A DNA stretch of 64,000 nt from Gordionus sp. m RMFG-2023 (lineage: Eukaryota; Nematomorpha; Gordioida; Chordodea; Parachordodidae): assembly GCF_954871325.1 (NCBI RefSeq), contig NC_088776.1, positions 17,484,052-17,548,051 on the forward strand. The letters run 5' to 3'. Positions 1 through 9,760 of this stretch are shown here, in pieces. The notes beneath the pieces are model-generated. The model ran no database searches. It was not told where the DNA came from and saw only the letters and a program-made list of their open reading frames with translations. Each line of letters starts with the position of its first letter. Position 1 is the stretch's first letter. Position numbers and translations under genes: made by a program.

Positions 1-1816
1 TTCATCTTGTAAGTGAAAATAACAATAAATGGGTCTTTCATTCAATTATAGAAATTGTCTATCGATAAAAGAAATTCATATTTATAATTTATTATAAAAA
101 TTTTTGCCCATATAACATATATTTAATGAATATTAATAAAATATATTCAACCAAGTTTATAGTTCTTGTATATATGTTTCATATATGGCCCCTTAAATAT
201 TAAAAGATATAATATAAATTTAAAAATCTAATATATAACTCACTTTTAAAAGATTCTAATTTTTCGGTAGCGCATTTACTTTCTTGTGACGACAATGTAT
301 AACTAAGGCTAGTAGCAGTTAACGGTAAAACTAATGTTAAGATATGACATTTTGGAAAATAAAGAGTGTCGTCTATACTTGGAAATGTAAAGGAATTAGA
401 AGGTCCGGATGGGTGTAAAACTTTATATATTTCTTCCTGCTTTTGATTTTTTGCTAAAACAAAGGCTAACCACCAATTAGAATCATAAACACACGTATGC
501 CATCCTGATATTTCTCCAAAAATTACACTTTCATTAATATATGATAAATATTCAATAGTGCTTTCTATATAATTGGAATACATTTTACTTTTAAATTGAT
601 GTAGACCTTGTTGGAATTTCGGTGTAAATTTTCTGTGTTCCAGGTATAGGTCTAGTTTGAAAATCTTCCCTGAGAATAGTTCTTGGGAATCATAATTTTT
701 TTGGGTCATATATTCAAAATATATGCCATAAATATTTTCTTTAGCGAACTCGTACAATTCATATGATATGATTATTTGCTTTGAGTAAGGCCTTTGTAAA
801 TTAGCTCTAGAGGCTAATCTTTTAACAGTGCCACCAATCCCATCACAAACACTTTTCCCGTGTGCTGTAGCAGAAAAATGTCATTCCGCCTATACCTTTA
901 AATCTATCTCATCATGGTAAATATGTAAATTTTTTACGATTTTTATACTGTGCAGCGGATCCATCGGAAAAATAAAAATTTTTATTTGACACAAATTTTA
1001 TTAATTAAAAAATTTACCAATGTTTTTTGGAAATATGCTTCGGATATCATTACATAATTTAAGCATCAAATATTGGCAAAATTATCTTTATAATATATAA
1101 CAAAAGGGTGGGTCAACTGAGCCCTATTCCAATGATAATTGTAATTCATCCTGAAGTATAAAGCTATAGTTTTCTAAAAATCACATAAAATTAAATATTG
1201 GCCTTCGTATAAGTTCAATTTTAGATTGTTTTAATACAACGATTGTTGCGTTGAAATCAAAGAATGGGGTAATAAAGATTCTATTATTTCAAAAAAGGCA
1301 TTGATAAATTCATCTACTGGCTTAGTTATTGTTTCAATAGTGGATCTATCTAGGATAGCCATTATTTGTATGTTATAAATTTGATGTCATTAAAACTAAA
1401 CAATCTTTCTATTTGATCGCGTTGTGTTGACCCTTGTCAATATACCGATTTTAGAAAATCCGATCCAATATTTATATTGATTTGGGTTATTTTATGATGA
1501 TAATACTTTTATTTTGTATATAATAATTTCGTAATAAGAATAAATATTTGTAATATTTTACAAATATCAAATTATTTTAAAAATTGAGTAGCGAAAATTT
1601 TGATATTATTTTTGGCGTCATATATGAAATGCACAAGATTTCATATATTCAAGAACTTGAAACTTGGTTGGACATATTAATATTCATTAAATATAAGTTA
1701 TGTGGGCAAAAATTTTTAGAATAAATTATAAAGTAACAAATTGAATCTTTTATCGATAGACAATTTCTATAATTGAATAAAAGCCCCATTTATTGTTATT
1801 TTCACTTAAAGGATGA
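1..1816. mobile_element. DNA transposon with long (~195 bp) terminal inverted repeats, left end cut by window
   Basis: Bases 1-190 are the reverse complement of about 1616-1816 with scattered mismatches. Shared blocks include ATCGATAGACAATTTCTATA and CATTTATTGTTATTTTCACT. Between the two arms lies a decayed minus-strand gene (200-1362). Long inverted repeats around one gene are typical of a cut-and-paste DNA transposon. The left terminus may lie just outside the window, so no target duplication can be checked. The superfamily is not named here. Confidence 0.8.
200..1362 (-). pseudogene. Decayed transposon-encoded protein (HGKxxCDGIGGTVKR family)
   Basis: The last 185 codons (757 to 200) are open. 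The same frame runs upstream through HGKSVCDGIGGTVKR and LASRANLQRPYSKQ until an in-frame TGA where a Trp is expected. Further upstream, in other frames, are FSDGSAAQYKNRKK, YHWNRAQLTHPFVIYY, and MAILDRSTIETITKP starting at 1362. From memory this order of motifs (YHWN..HPFV, SDGAAxQYKN, HGKGxCDGIGGTVKR) is that of an uncharacterised protein common in invertebrate repeat fractions. With at least two stops and two frame changes the copy is dead. Its role as transposase is inferred from its place between inverted repeats. Confidence 0.7.
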
Positions 1817-2857
1817 ATAATCCTTTAAATTATATCATATGGTTCAAGAAAAACCATTTAAAACTGATTAATATATAATTTTATGCAAAGATGATCCCTT
1901 TCGGGAAAATATTTATACACTTTTCTAAACATTTTTATCGATTTTGAGAATGAAGATGGTCGCGTCCCAGACCAGTCTTTTTTTTATAAATATAAAGGAA
2001 GAGAATAATGTCTACTAAATTTTTTTTAAAAATTGAAGGTCATATTATTTTCAAAAAATCGTTTTTAGTCCTTGCATATTAAATAAAATGACTGGAAATT
2101 GGAAAAAAATAAAAAAAAATTTTTTATCTGAAAGTAGAATATTTGTACCTAATTTTGATTATAAATTTGTTATTTACAATTACGTAGTTTTTAAGATATG
2201 CTTGAATGAAGGCAGATAATGGTAAAAATACGTCATTTTTGCCATTTTGAACACTAATATCTCCAAAAATATAAATGTTACGAGGCTAAAATTTTGGCTA
2301 TTTCTTAACTACACTAACCTTTCTTTGCTTACCAAATTTTAAAAAATTCGAAGGAACATAAATTAATATCTTTTTTCATGAATGAGAACTTAAGACACGT
2401 CAGATCGAGGCATGTAGGATCATTATATCATTATAATATTACTTTTTATACAATATCGAGGCATGTCGGACCATTATATTATTATTTTTTATAATCACAA
2501 TTTTTTTTATTAGGTCATAAAATTTTAAATTTTTAGTGTTTTTCTCAATCCTTATTAAATAAAGATATTTTTTTAATAACATATATTTTATATAAACTTA
2601 TGTATAGTCCTAATACCCTGTTATTATGTTCAACCTACCCTATTTTTTTGACTTATCGAAATATATTACAAACTAGAGTCTACTAAAAAATATATATTAG
2701 ACATCAGAGCGTTTGAGATATTTGCATATCTTTCATCGGTTTTACGAAATCCAGCTCGATATACCCCGGCCTCTACTACTAACAGAAATAGCTGAATTTC
2801 ATATTGAATTCCATCCTAATTGAATTGGAATGCCCATGATTCAATATGATTTTTTGG
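1817..2857. other. AT-rich intergenic stretch, no gene seen
   Basis: No reading frame of note. The only structure is a short direct repeat at about 2405-2475, in which the words ATCGAGGCATGT and GACCATTATAT recur once about 60 bases apart. Confidence 0.6.
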
Positions 2858-3369
2858 TAACTCACTGAAACTCGGGGAATTTTTAAATATTATTTTATTT
2901 ATTTATTTAAAAAAAAATTTTTTTTTATTGTTTGGTCTAGTAGGAAGAAGTCGTATTTTAATTTTAACAATTTAGTCTAATTTGGTTTTCAATAATTTGA
3001 GCGATACATTTTTAATAAAATTATAAAAAATGAAAAGAATATTATATATGAGGATCAATTAAATTACATTAAATTATATATAATTTTATGGATTCAATTT
3101 CAAACTCAACGATGACCAAATTAAACAAGTGCTTTATATTTATAAATTTAAAAATAATTATTTCTTTTTTGAAATATACTTTTTTTCACAAAAAAAAATT
3201 TATTCTAATAAATTGGTTAATAATCCTAACTTAGTAGCTTCATTCATAGCACACGTCTTGTTTTTATTGTAAAATTACACAATTATAAAAATATCCAGAC
3301 GATCTTATATTTATTATTTTTTATATTAAAAAAAATAATATTAAAATTTCCCCGTGATTCAGTGAATAA
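2858..3369. mobile_element. Mariner-like non-autonomous element (MITE)
   Basis: The left end TAACTCACTGAAACTCGGGG is matched by the inverted right end TTATTCACTGAATCACGGGG, and the similarity runs on into AATTTTTAAATATTA. The element is about 510 bp with no gene. A TA lies at the left boundary, as for mariner-type insertions. A related end sits at 14457. An internal motif (GTGCTAT..GCTACTAAGTTAGGA, inverted at 3210-3255) recurs twice at 14672-14826, so the family has several copies. Confidence 0.6.
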
Positions 3370-3429
3370 CTTTTAATGTTATTTTCTCTCGTGGTATTAT
3401 GAACGTCCTGAATTTTTAATTGTCTTATA

Positions 3430-3585
3430 TTACCATATTATCTTTCTATGATGTCTGACAGTTGAACGACTAATATTTAAAGCTTTCAAAATGTTTCTTC
3501 CAGATATTTCTTTTAAAATATGTTGAACAATAAAATTCCGAATTTTTTCAGATGTTGCTTTACAGGAGACTATTAGAAGTGCCAT
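3430..3585 (-). pseudogene. N-terminal HTH fragment of a Tc1/mariner-like transposase
   Basis: A 51-codon frame starts at the ATG at 3585 and ends in TAA. It contains IRNFIVQHILKEISGRN then ILKALNISRSTVRHHRK. That is the spacing of a helix-turn-helix whose second helix has the LxISxSTV pattern of Tc1/mariner DNA-binding domains. In another frame just after the stop there is IKNSGRS, like the SGRP linker of Tc1 transposases. The catalytic DDE/D part is absent; the MITE at 2858-3369 lies directly downstream. A similar HTH from another family is possible. Confidence 0.4.
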
Positions 3586-4210
3586 GTCCTTTAAGAAAGT
3601 GGCTGAAGACGATAATATAATTTACAAAAACATGAAAAAATTAAAGATGGCCAAGTATTTTTGAAGAGTTATGCCTTTTTATTCACCGATATGATCAAAA
3701 TTTTATATTATATATAACTAGGTATATTATCAATCAAGTTATAATTTTTATTTTTAGAAAAAAAGATTTTTATATATTTTGAAAATTTAAGAATGGAAAA
3801 AAAAATATAGGTTGACTGAGCAATGACGTTGGGCTTTTATGCCTAAGCTATTAGTAGTTGAGACTAGTAATGAATTTTTGATTAGCAAAAACTAGAATGT
3901 CAAACCTTTTGATATATGAGATCGGTTGAGGTTCCAAGAAGAAAACATAAAAGTTTAGGTTCGGTTGAGTTAAGGTTTAGTATGGGATCAGGTATAAAAA
4001 CTTTAATAAAGGTTCATAAATATTTAGTAATTATTATTCTTAGTTAGATCTGTAAATAATTTTAATCTTATTTTATGATAAATATAGAGGAATAAGAACA
4101 ATAAAACACAGTTAACAAAAAATTTTATTGTCAATTTATATTGGTATAAGAAATTATGATTACAACGTGTATATAATAGCATTTAATATATATTTATACA
4201 TTCTTGTTCT
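3586..4210. other. AT-rich intergenic stretch
   Basis: No gene or clear repeat boundary was seen. The stretch is flanked by transposase fragments on both sides and is probably decayed transposon sequence. Confidence 0.4.
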
Positions 4211-4400
4211 CTATTGTGATAGAATATATTTCAATCCTAAAAATACTTTTTTGTCCGAAACCGGTAGAGCTGGGACAGACATGACTGTTGTTGCTAATAG
4301 ATACAGTTCGGGTTGCTCTAATTTTCTTTCTTCCCAATACTCAAAAATATCGATGCCATGGTACCTTTCTCTTGTTTTGCGTGCCATAATTCGACTTTTG
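4211..4400 (-). pseudogene. C-terminal fragment of a hAT transposase
   Basis: The minus strand encodes GIDIFEYWEERKLEQPELY, then LLATTVMSVPALPVSDKKVF, then LGLKYILSQ and a stop at 4211. This follows the hAT dimerisation region (EYW..K..P.LY.LA..V..VPA..VS.ER.FS.LKYILS), with Asp-Lys in place of the usual Glu-Arg. Upstream, the frame changes near 4400 and the similarity is lost. The rest of the transposase and the element ends were not found. Confidence 0.6.
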
Positions 4401-6690
4401 TTAATTCAAAATAAACGTCGGTGTCTTGATAGGCATTTTTACTTAATAATGGAAGTGAACTATATATTATTATACTATCAAGTTATCATTATGCCATCAA
4501 GTGCCTCAATTAAATCCCAAGTTTGTATAAGATATTTTTCTAGTCCTATTATTTTTTTTATCTGATAATATTTGATATCGGGAATCAAGATATAGTTAAC
4601 AGAATGCATTATTTTTTTAGCGTAATCTCCCTATTTTTATGGATCAATTAGAAAATGTCGTATATTAAGTTTCTTATCAATCATGCATTTTAAGAGATAA
4701 CCAGAAGTCATTTATCATAAATTACTAGTAATAATAATAAAATATTATAATTAAAAAACAAATTATTTCCTTGAACTTCTATCTAGGCCTCGAACAATCG
4801 ACGGTAAGAGGCCTGATGGGTTAACACTAAAGTTATGCAAAGCCCGACCCGTTAAGAATTTTTGCATGTTGCCTGTCCCATTATATTTTCTTGCCCGGCC
4901 AGGCATAAAAAAATTTTTTTGGCTTGTTAGAATTTTACAAAATTTTGGCCTGCATATTAAATTTTACAAAAAGTACGCACCAACATCCTTCATTAAAGTG
5001 ATAAAAAATATAATATTTGCTTTGTCGAAAATTGTTAAATCTATTATTTTTTACTTGCCATTTTAAAAATAAAATTTTAAAATTTTCTTAGGCCACTTTC
5101 AAACAAGTCTTTTTTTAAGCGGTTGCATAGGTACGTTTTCAACAATTTTATTTAAACATAACGAATAATTTGTCGAGTTAATTTTTTTGCATAATATAAA
5201 ATATCTTTAAAAAAAGCTTGTTTTAGGTTCATTAAAAATATTAATTTGGGTTCGGTTCGACATTTTGTCAAGAACTAGACTTACTTACTTTTTCATATTT
5301 TTGACATTGATGACGATGATTGAGACCATCAATTTTATAAGATATAAATTTTAATAAATCATAACAGGTTTCAGCCTAAATGTTTTCTAGCAATAAACAA
5401 AGTTTTTTTTATATTGTCCAAAAAAAAGTATGTCCTTTCGAGGAAACAGCTATGCCTTGAATGGTCCCGTATGAATGTAACATGAAGATACTTTATTTCA
5501 CCAAAGAAGATCATGTACCAATGTTTTAATAATTGTAAGAAGAATTAAAAAGAGTTAAGGATGATGTATAAATAGAATTTATAAATAAAATGAATGAGAA
5601 CAATATGTGCGAATCTATAAAAACTAAATATGATCAAAAAAAGATATCATAAAAAATTCGCCATAAGAAAAAAATAAGATTTTTGATAAATATTATTGAT
5701 TCTATAAATTTATCTAGTTATAGTATATTCTCAAATATAAAAAAATGTTCTTTAGCATTCTCTGAACTGGAAGTAAAAGTACGCACACAAGTTTGACAAT
5801 GAAATAGTTTTTAATAGCATAATATAATCTTTTAAAATAGTTATCTATAACTTTTTTGCCCATATCTAAAATTTTACAAAATAATATATAAAAGGCTATA
5901 AAGTGTTTAGAATTGAAGTAAACTGCAGATATAATAGATATGGCATATCCAATACTTCGGAATCTGTTCAAACATGGCGCCGCGCTTACACTAAATTTAG
6001 CCTTTTTTAACTAAATAGACTTAAATAAAATACCGATAGCTAAATAAATTCATTATTTACACCTGTAGGTAAATTTAGCTTTAACTTAGATCCTAATTAT
6101 TAAATCAAATCAAACGAAAACTTGATTTTACTCAATATTTTACAATTTATCGAGGATTTTTATAGTTACGATAAAATTCTGAAAAGTAGGAGACCGGGAC
6201 TTGTTGGGGACGTTAGTTCTTAATTAAATTTATTTCTAAGCTTTCATGATATAGGAGATGAAATTTAAACTGAATTATATAGATTGTGCCATACATAATT
6301 GGCTAAAAAGGATTTCAAGAATGATTTCTTCTTTTAATTTTTACAAAGGTAACTTTGTTTTAGTAGCATGCCAAAAGGAATAAATATTAAATTCAAACTT
6401 AATCATTATTATTTATACATAGAGCTTATAAAATATCAATAAATAGACTGTAGATAAGTTCAAACCCTATTTTTAATCTGTCAATATTTCAGAAATATAT
6501 AACATGAATTATTATCATTTTAAATGACAGAATTAAAAGTTGTAAGGAGATAATCCTGCTAATTATAGCATATTTATATTTTATTTAGATTAGACATGTA
6601 AATAATTGTAAATATTTATCAATCTCGGCGTATATTTTGTTCTGAATTAATGCCATGAGGTAGCCTAAACATTTATCTAAAATTATAAAT
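4401..6690. other. Intergenic region of degenerate repeats
   Basis: The stretch at 4780-4960 holds GC-rich words (GCAAAGCCCGACCCG, TTGCCCGGCCAGG) of the family described at 37147 and 49845. A single foldback arm lies at 5088-5250. A minus-strand frame at 5714-5971 (85 codons) is hydrophobic and AT-biased and resembles nothing. Just above it, the minus strand has TTTAG followed by TGT in open phase for 27 codons (near 5988). This could be a terminal exon of the ADAMTS gene but has no TSP1 pattern and is not called. Confidence 0.4.
5088..5250. repeat. Solo arm of the foldback element found whole at 37468-37766
   Basis: GGCCACTTTCAAACAAG, a short T-tract, ACGTTTTCAACAATTTT and GAGTTAATTTTTTTGCATAA occur in the same order as in the left arm at 37468-37590. 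Only one arm is present. Confidence 0.5.
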
Positions 6691-6882
6691 TCTATTTAAC
6701 GGCTAGAATAACGGCTAACTCAATATTTTATCTAATGCAAAACCTGAGGATTTTGCTCATAGATTGCACAAAGTATTGGATACCTATTAGCTAAATCTCG
6801 AGGCTTAGGCAATATTTTTCTAGCCAAAATATTAAATTCCGGTTTTAAAAATAGGTTCGAATCGAGCTATTTAATAATACTA
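6691..6882. repeat. Palindromic MITE (TAGTGTTGTTAAACG family), copy A
   Basis: The left half (AACGGCTAACTCAATATTTT...GCATAAACCT-like core) is answered by the inverted right half (AGCCAAAATATTAAATTCCGG...CGAATCGAGCTATTTAAT). The centre contains ATAGATTGCACAAAGTATTGGA, shared by the other copies. Degenerate at both ends. Other copies: 7351-7825, 21562-21756, 22921-23140, 23323-23869. Confidence 0.5.
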
Positions 6883-7350
6883 TTTTATCCTTCTGTTAAA
6901 TTTAGATTGATCTTGGAATAAATCAGGGTTCTGTTCCTTATAAGCTTCTCTAAATTTCAGAGAGGTTTTATATGAATTTTCAGTGAATTTGTCATATTCG
7001 AAAATGTTCTCGTAAAAAAGTATCTAATTTTCAATATATGTGAATCAAGGCTTTGAAATCTGAGCCCGAACCATGCTTAGGAAATTTTTGCAAGCTTTAA
7101 TCATAATACCCGATTTTATTTTTTGATTACGTTATTTATTGCATTATTAAAATTTTATAACTCTGGACCCGGACCCTGATTTTTTGACGAAGGATTCACA
7201 TCCCTGATATAAATTTGTTTAAAAATAATCAAAATGGGACCGTTTAAAATTTTATAATAATAAACGAAATAGAACTAACCCGTTGGTGCAACACCCTGCT
7301 CACATCTATTTACTATTAAAGTTAAAACAAAAAGTCTTTAAGTTGTGTAG

Positions 7351-7825
7351 TAGTGTTGTTAAAAGCCAGAATTTTAAAAACGACCCGATTAAGATTTGAT
7401 ATGCCTAACTATGATCGTAAAGTCATTTGATCATAAATTCGTCTATAGGGTTAGGGTTCCTGATTGGCTTATTTAATAGCTGTAAATTAAGATAATAATT
7501 TAAATATTGTTAAAAAATTACTTGGAATTAACTGATATAAAATAAATACATAAATCGAATAATTACTTGCATATAAATTCATTCATATAATAAGGATATC
7601 AACCATTTTGACAGAAAATGGTCCAAAATCTTACGATCAGAGGGGACCCTCCCAAGATTTTAGCCACAATAATATTAAGTAAGCCTCGAGATTTGCCAAA
7701 TAGATGTCCAAACCTTTCTACCATCTATGATCAAAATCTCAAGGCTTCATAATATTATTTGGGCCAAAATCTTAATCGGGCCATTTTTATAAATCGACCT
7801 AAAATTGGGCTTTTTAACAACACTA
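7351..7825. mobile_element. Palindromic MITE, copy B, with extra internal sequence
   Basis: The ends are TAGTGTTGTTAAAAGCC and, inverted, TAGTGTTGTTAAAAAGCCC. The inner arms hold CCCGATTAAGATTT in both orientations. The flanking octamers TTGTGTAG and ATATGTAG agree at 6 of 8 positions, consistent with an old 8-base target duplication of the hAT kind. Compared with the ~200 bp copies, about 250 extra bases separate the halves. Confidence 0.5.
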
Positions 7826-8775
7826 ATATGTAGACTTCAATTTAATTATATTGTCAATGATTTGTAAATTTTTTCTAGTGAACCCGAAAAAACTTTGTTT
7901 ATTTTACCTTGAATAGCGCCCAATCTAAACTTTCAAACCTATGCCCACCCTGATGCTTGTTATTTTCTCCAAAATACTTGCTAATTAGGGTTAGGTATTC
8001 ACCAATACTATTTAGTTAATTGACCGGTAAAATTAAATTAGATGATTTTACGACACTAAACTTTCTCTGATATAAATAGATAGTAATAAATATATAATTT
8101 TGAGAAATAATATTTCATTTTCGCTTTCTTTGACCTATAGTTTTCTTCTAATTCAAAGTAGCTATTATCATTTTCTTTTATATTTAATTAAGTTATAAAT
8201 ATCACATGGTCAAAGTTTTTAATCGATTTTAGTTCTTTGCATGAATATGAGGAGACCAGGGCATATCGGATCAAGGGTAAGTCGAACTAAATTAAAAAAG
8301 TCGAAAGTTTGAAACTTATCCAAAGACCATCAACAAGAATTATTTCTTTTATTCAACTCATAATTTTATACTAAAAAATCTAATATTTAAATTTAAGGTA
8401 TTAAAATATTTAAATTTTGTCCTAATATAGATTTTAGTAAAGTGCTTTACATATCTATACAAAAAAAAACATTCCGAAAAAATTAACTATTAAATGATGG
8501 CAAATATAGAAAATTGTTGCAAAACAAGATTATAATTTGTATTAAATTTAAAAAAACACTAATATGCAATTTAACTTAAATAGCAAAGTTTAAAACTCTT
8601 ATAATTTGAAAATACATTATTATCAAGATTGTAAAGCTAGTATTAATAGATAGAACAAGCCAGGAGACTTTGAGCACCTAGGATTAATAAAAACTTAAAA
8701 TATTAAATAAAGTGAAAAGTTTTGTTAAAATAGCAATATGGTGCTAACTGTAAGAGTTATCGCAAATATTATTAG
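7826..8775. other. AT-rich stretch, nothing recognised
   Basis: No reading frame, TSP1-like exon or repeat end was recognised on either strand. Confidence 0.4.
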
Positions 8776-8982
8776 TGATGATTTAATGAAACATATTGAC
8801 GATTAAATTAAAACCCATCCATATAAAATTATAATCTTTGCAAAAATAATTAAAATAACAAAAGGAATAATAAAAGAAATTTCAATAATGCTTTGTCTAT
8901 ATTTTAATTATTTTTGCAAAGATTATAATTTTATATAAATGGATTTTAATTTAATCGTTAATATGTTTCATTAAATCATCAC
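8776..8982. repeat. Near-perfect 207 bp palindrome (hairpin MITE)
   Basis: GTGATGATTTAATGAAACAT at the left is mirrored by ATGTTTCATTAAATCATCAC at the right. Pairing continues through TAAATTAAAACCCAT and TATAAAATTATAATCTTTGC for about 80 bases with few mismatches, leaving a loop of about 40 bases. Such high arm identity suggests a recent origin or gene conversion between the arms. No coding content. Confidence 0.75.
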
Positions 8983-9475
8983 AACACTGTATATCTTTGA
9001 TAAAATAATTGTTAATTTTTATATTCTAATAATCAGGCGACAGATTGATAAAATGTGATATCGGTAGAAACAATTAAATAAAATAAAAACCAGTTGATTT
9101 TCAATATATAGTGGATTAACCCAAAAAATTATCCAATATCTCTGAAGTTATGTGTATAAATATATAAATAAAAATATTAAAAATGAAGTTTTTTATAAAC
9201 TATTTATTTATATTATACAATATTTTTGCTAAAAAATAGCATTAAAAATTTAATTTGTTTGAGAACAATAACCACATGAGTACAAAAATTTATAAAAATT
9301 ATAAGATTATAGAAAAATCACCTGAGATGTTTGTCCATTAGTAATATTTAACAAAAATGACTTTAAGAAAAAGAATAAGTTGTAAAAAAATATATCATCC
9401 ATATCAGAATTTGTGAGATATTGCACAAAAATGCATAATTAATGAAATTTTTGTTAAAGCTTATTTTTTGTTTAC

Positions 9476-9760
9476 CGAGCTCCAAGGGCCAATATATAAT
9501 TGAGGCTTGCTCGGTGTTTCGTATTTAATTGGCCGATTGCGTTTTTGTAAATTATTATTAATATCTATCATATAATCAAGTTTGGAATTGATAGGCAGTG
9601 TTAGAGCGGCCATTTGTTGGCAATCGGCAGATAAACATTCTTCAGAACTGACTGGTTTAGTACTTTCGGCGCAGAAGGATTCGTGTACCCCAATATTGTC
9701 AATATCTCTTGTACAAGTTATGGTGCGAGTCTTAATTCCCTGGCAGGGTAATTTGTTACA
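9476..9760 (-). CDS. ADAMTS exon 27: TSP1-10 and linker, last exon found
   Basis: It begins [16 protein letters not shown], continues [20 protein letters not shown], then a ~55-residue linker, and ends LYIGPWSS at a GTAAAC donor. Because it ends on a W-S-S motif poised before a cysteine, at least one more TSP1 exon must follow below 9476; none was recognised. Confidence 0.93.

Noticed and set aside
4128-4565. 145-codon plus-strand frame
   Set aside because: It is the opposite-strand shadow of the hAT C-terminal fragment at 4211-4400, which has the recognisable motifs.
5714-5971. 85-codon minus-strand frame
   Set aside because: Hydrophobic, Ile/Tyr/Phe/Lys-rich composition expected from AT-rich noise; no homology or splice logic.
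6850-6866. GGTTCGAATC, which looks like a tRNA B box
   Set aside because: It lies in the arm of a palindromic MITE, other copies vary at these bases, and no A box or cloverleaf can be drawn.
8640-8695. Minus-strand CSKSPG after CCTAG, considered as TSP1-11
   Set aside because: It requires a phase-1 entry whereas exon 27 ends in phase 0, and the second conserved cysteine is missing.
9300-9440. Minus-strand 43-codon frame ending at CAG/GTGATT, considered as an ADAMTS exon
   Set aside because: No cysteines, no acceptor after the last upstream stop, and AT-driven composition.
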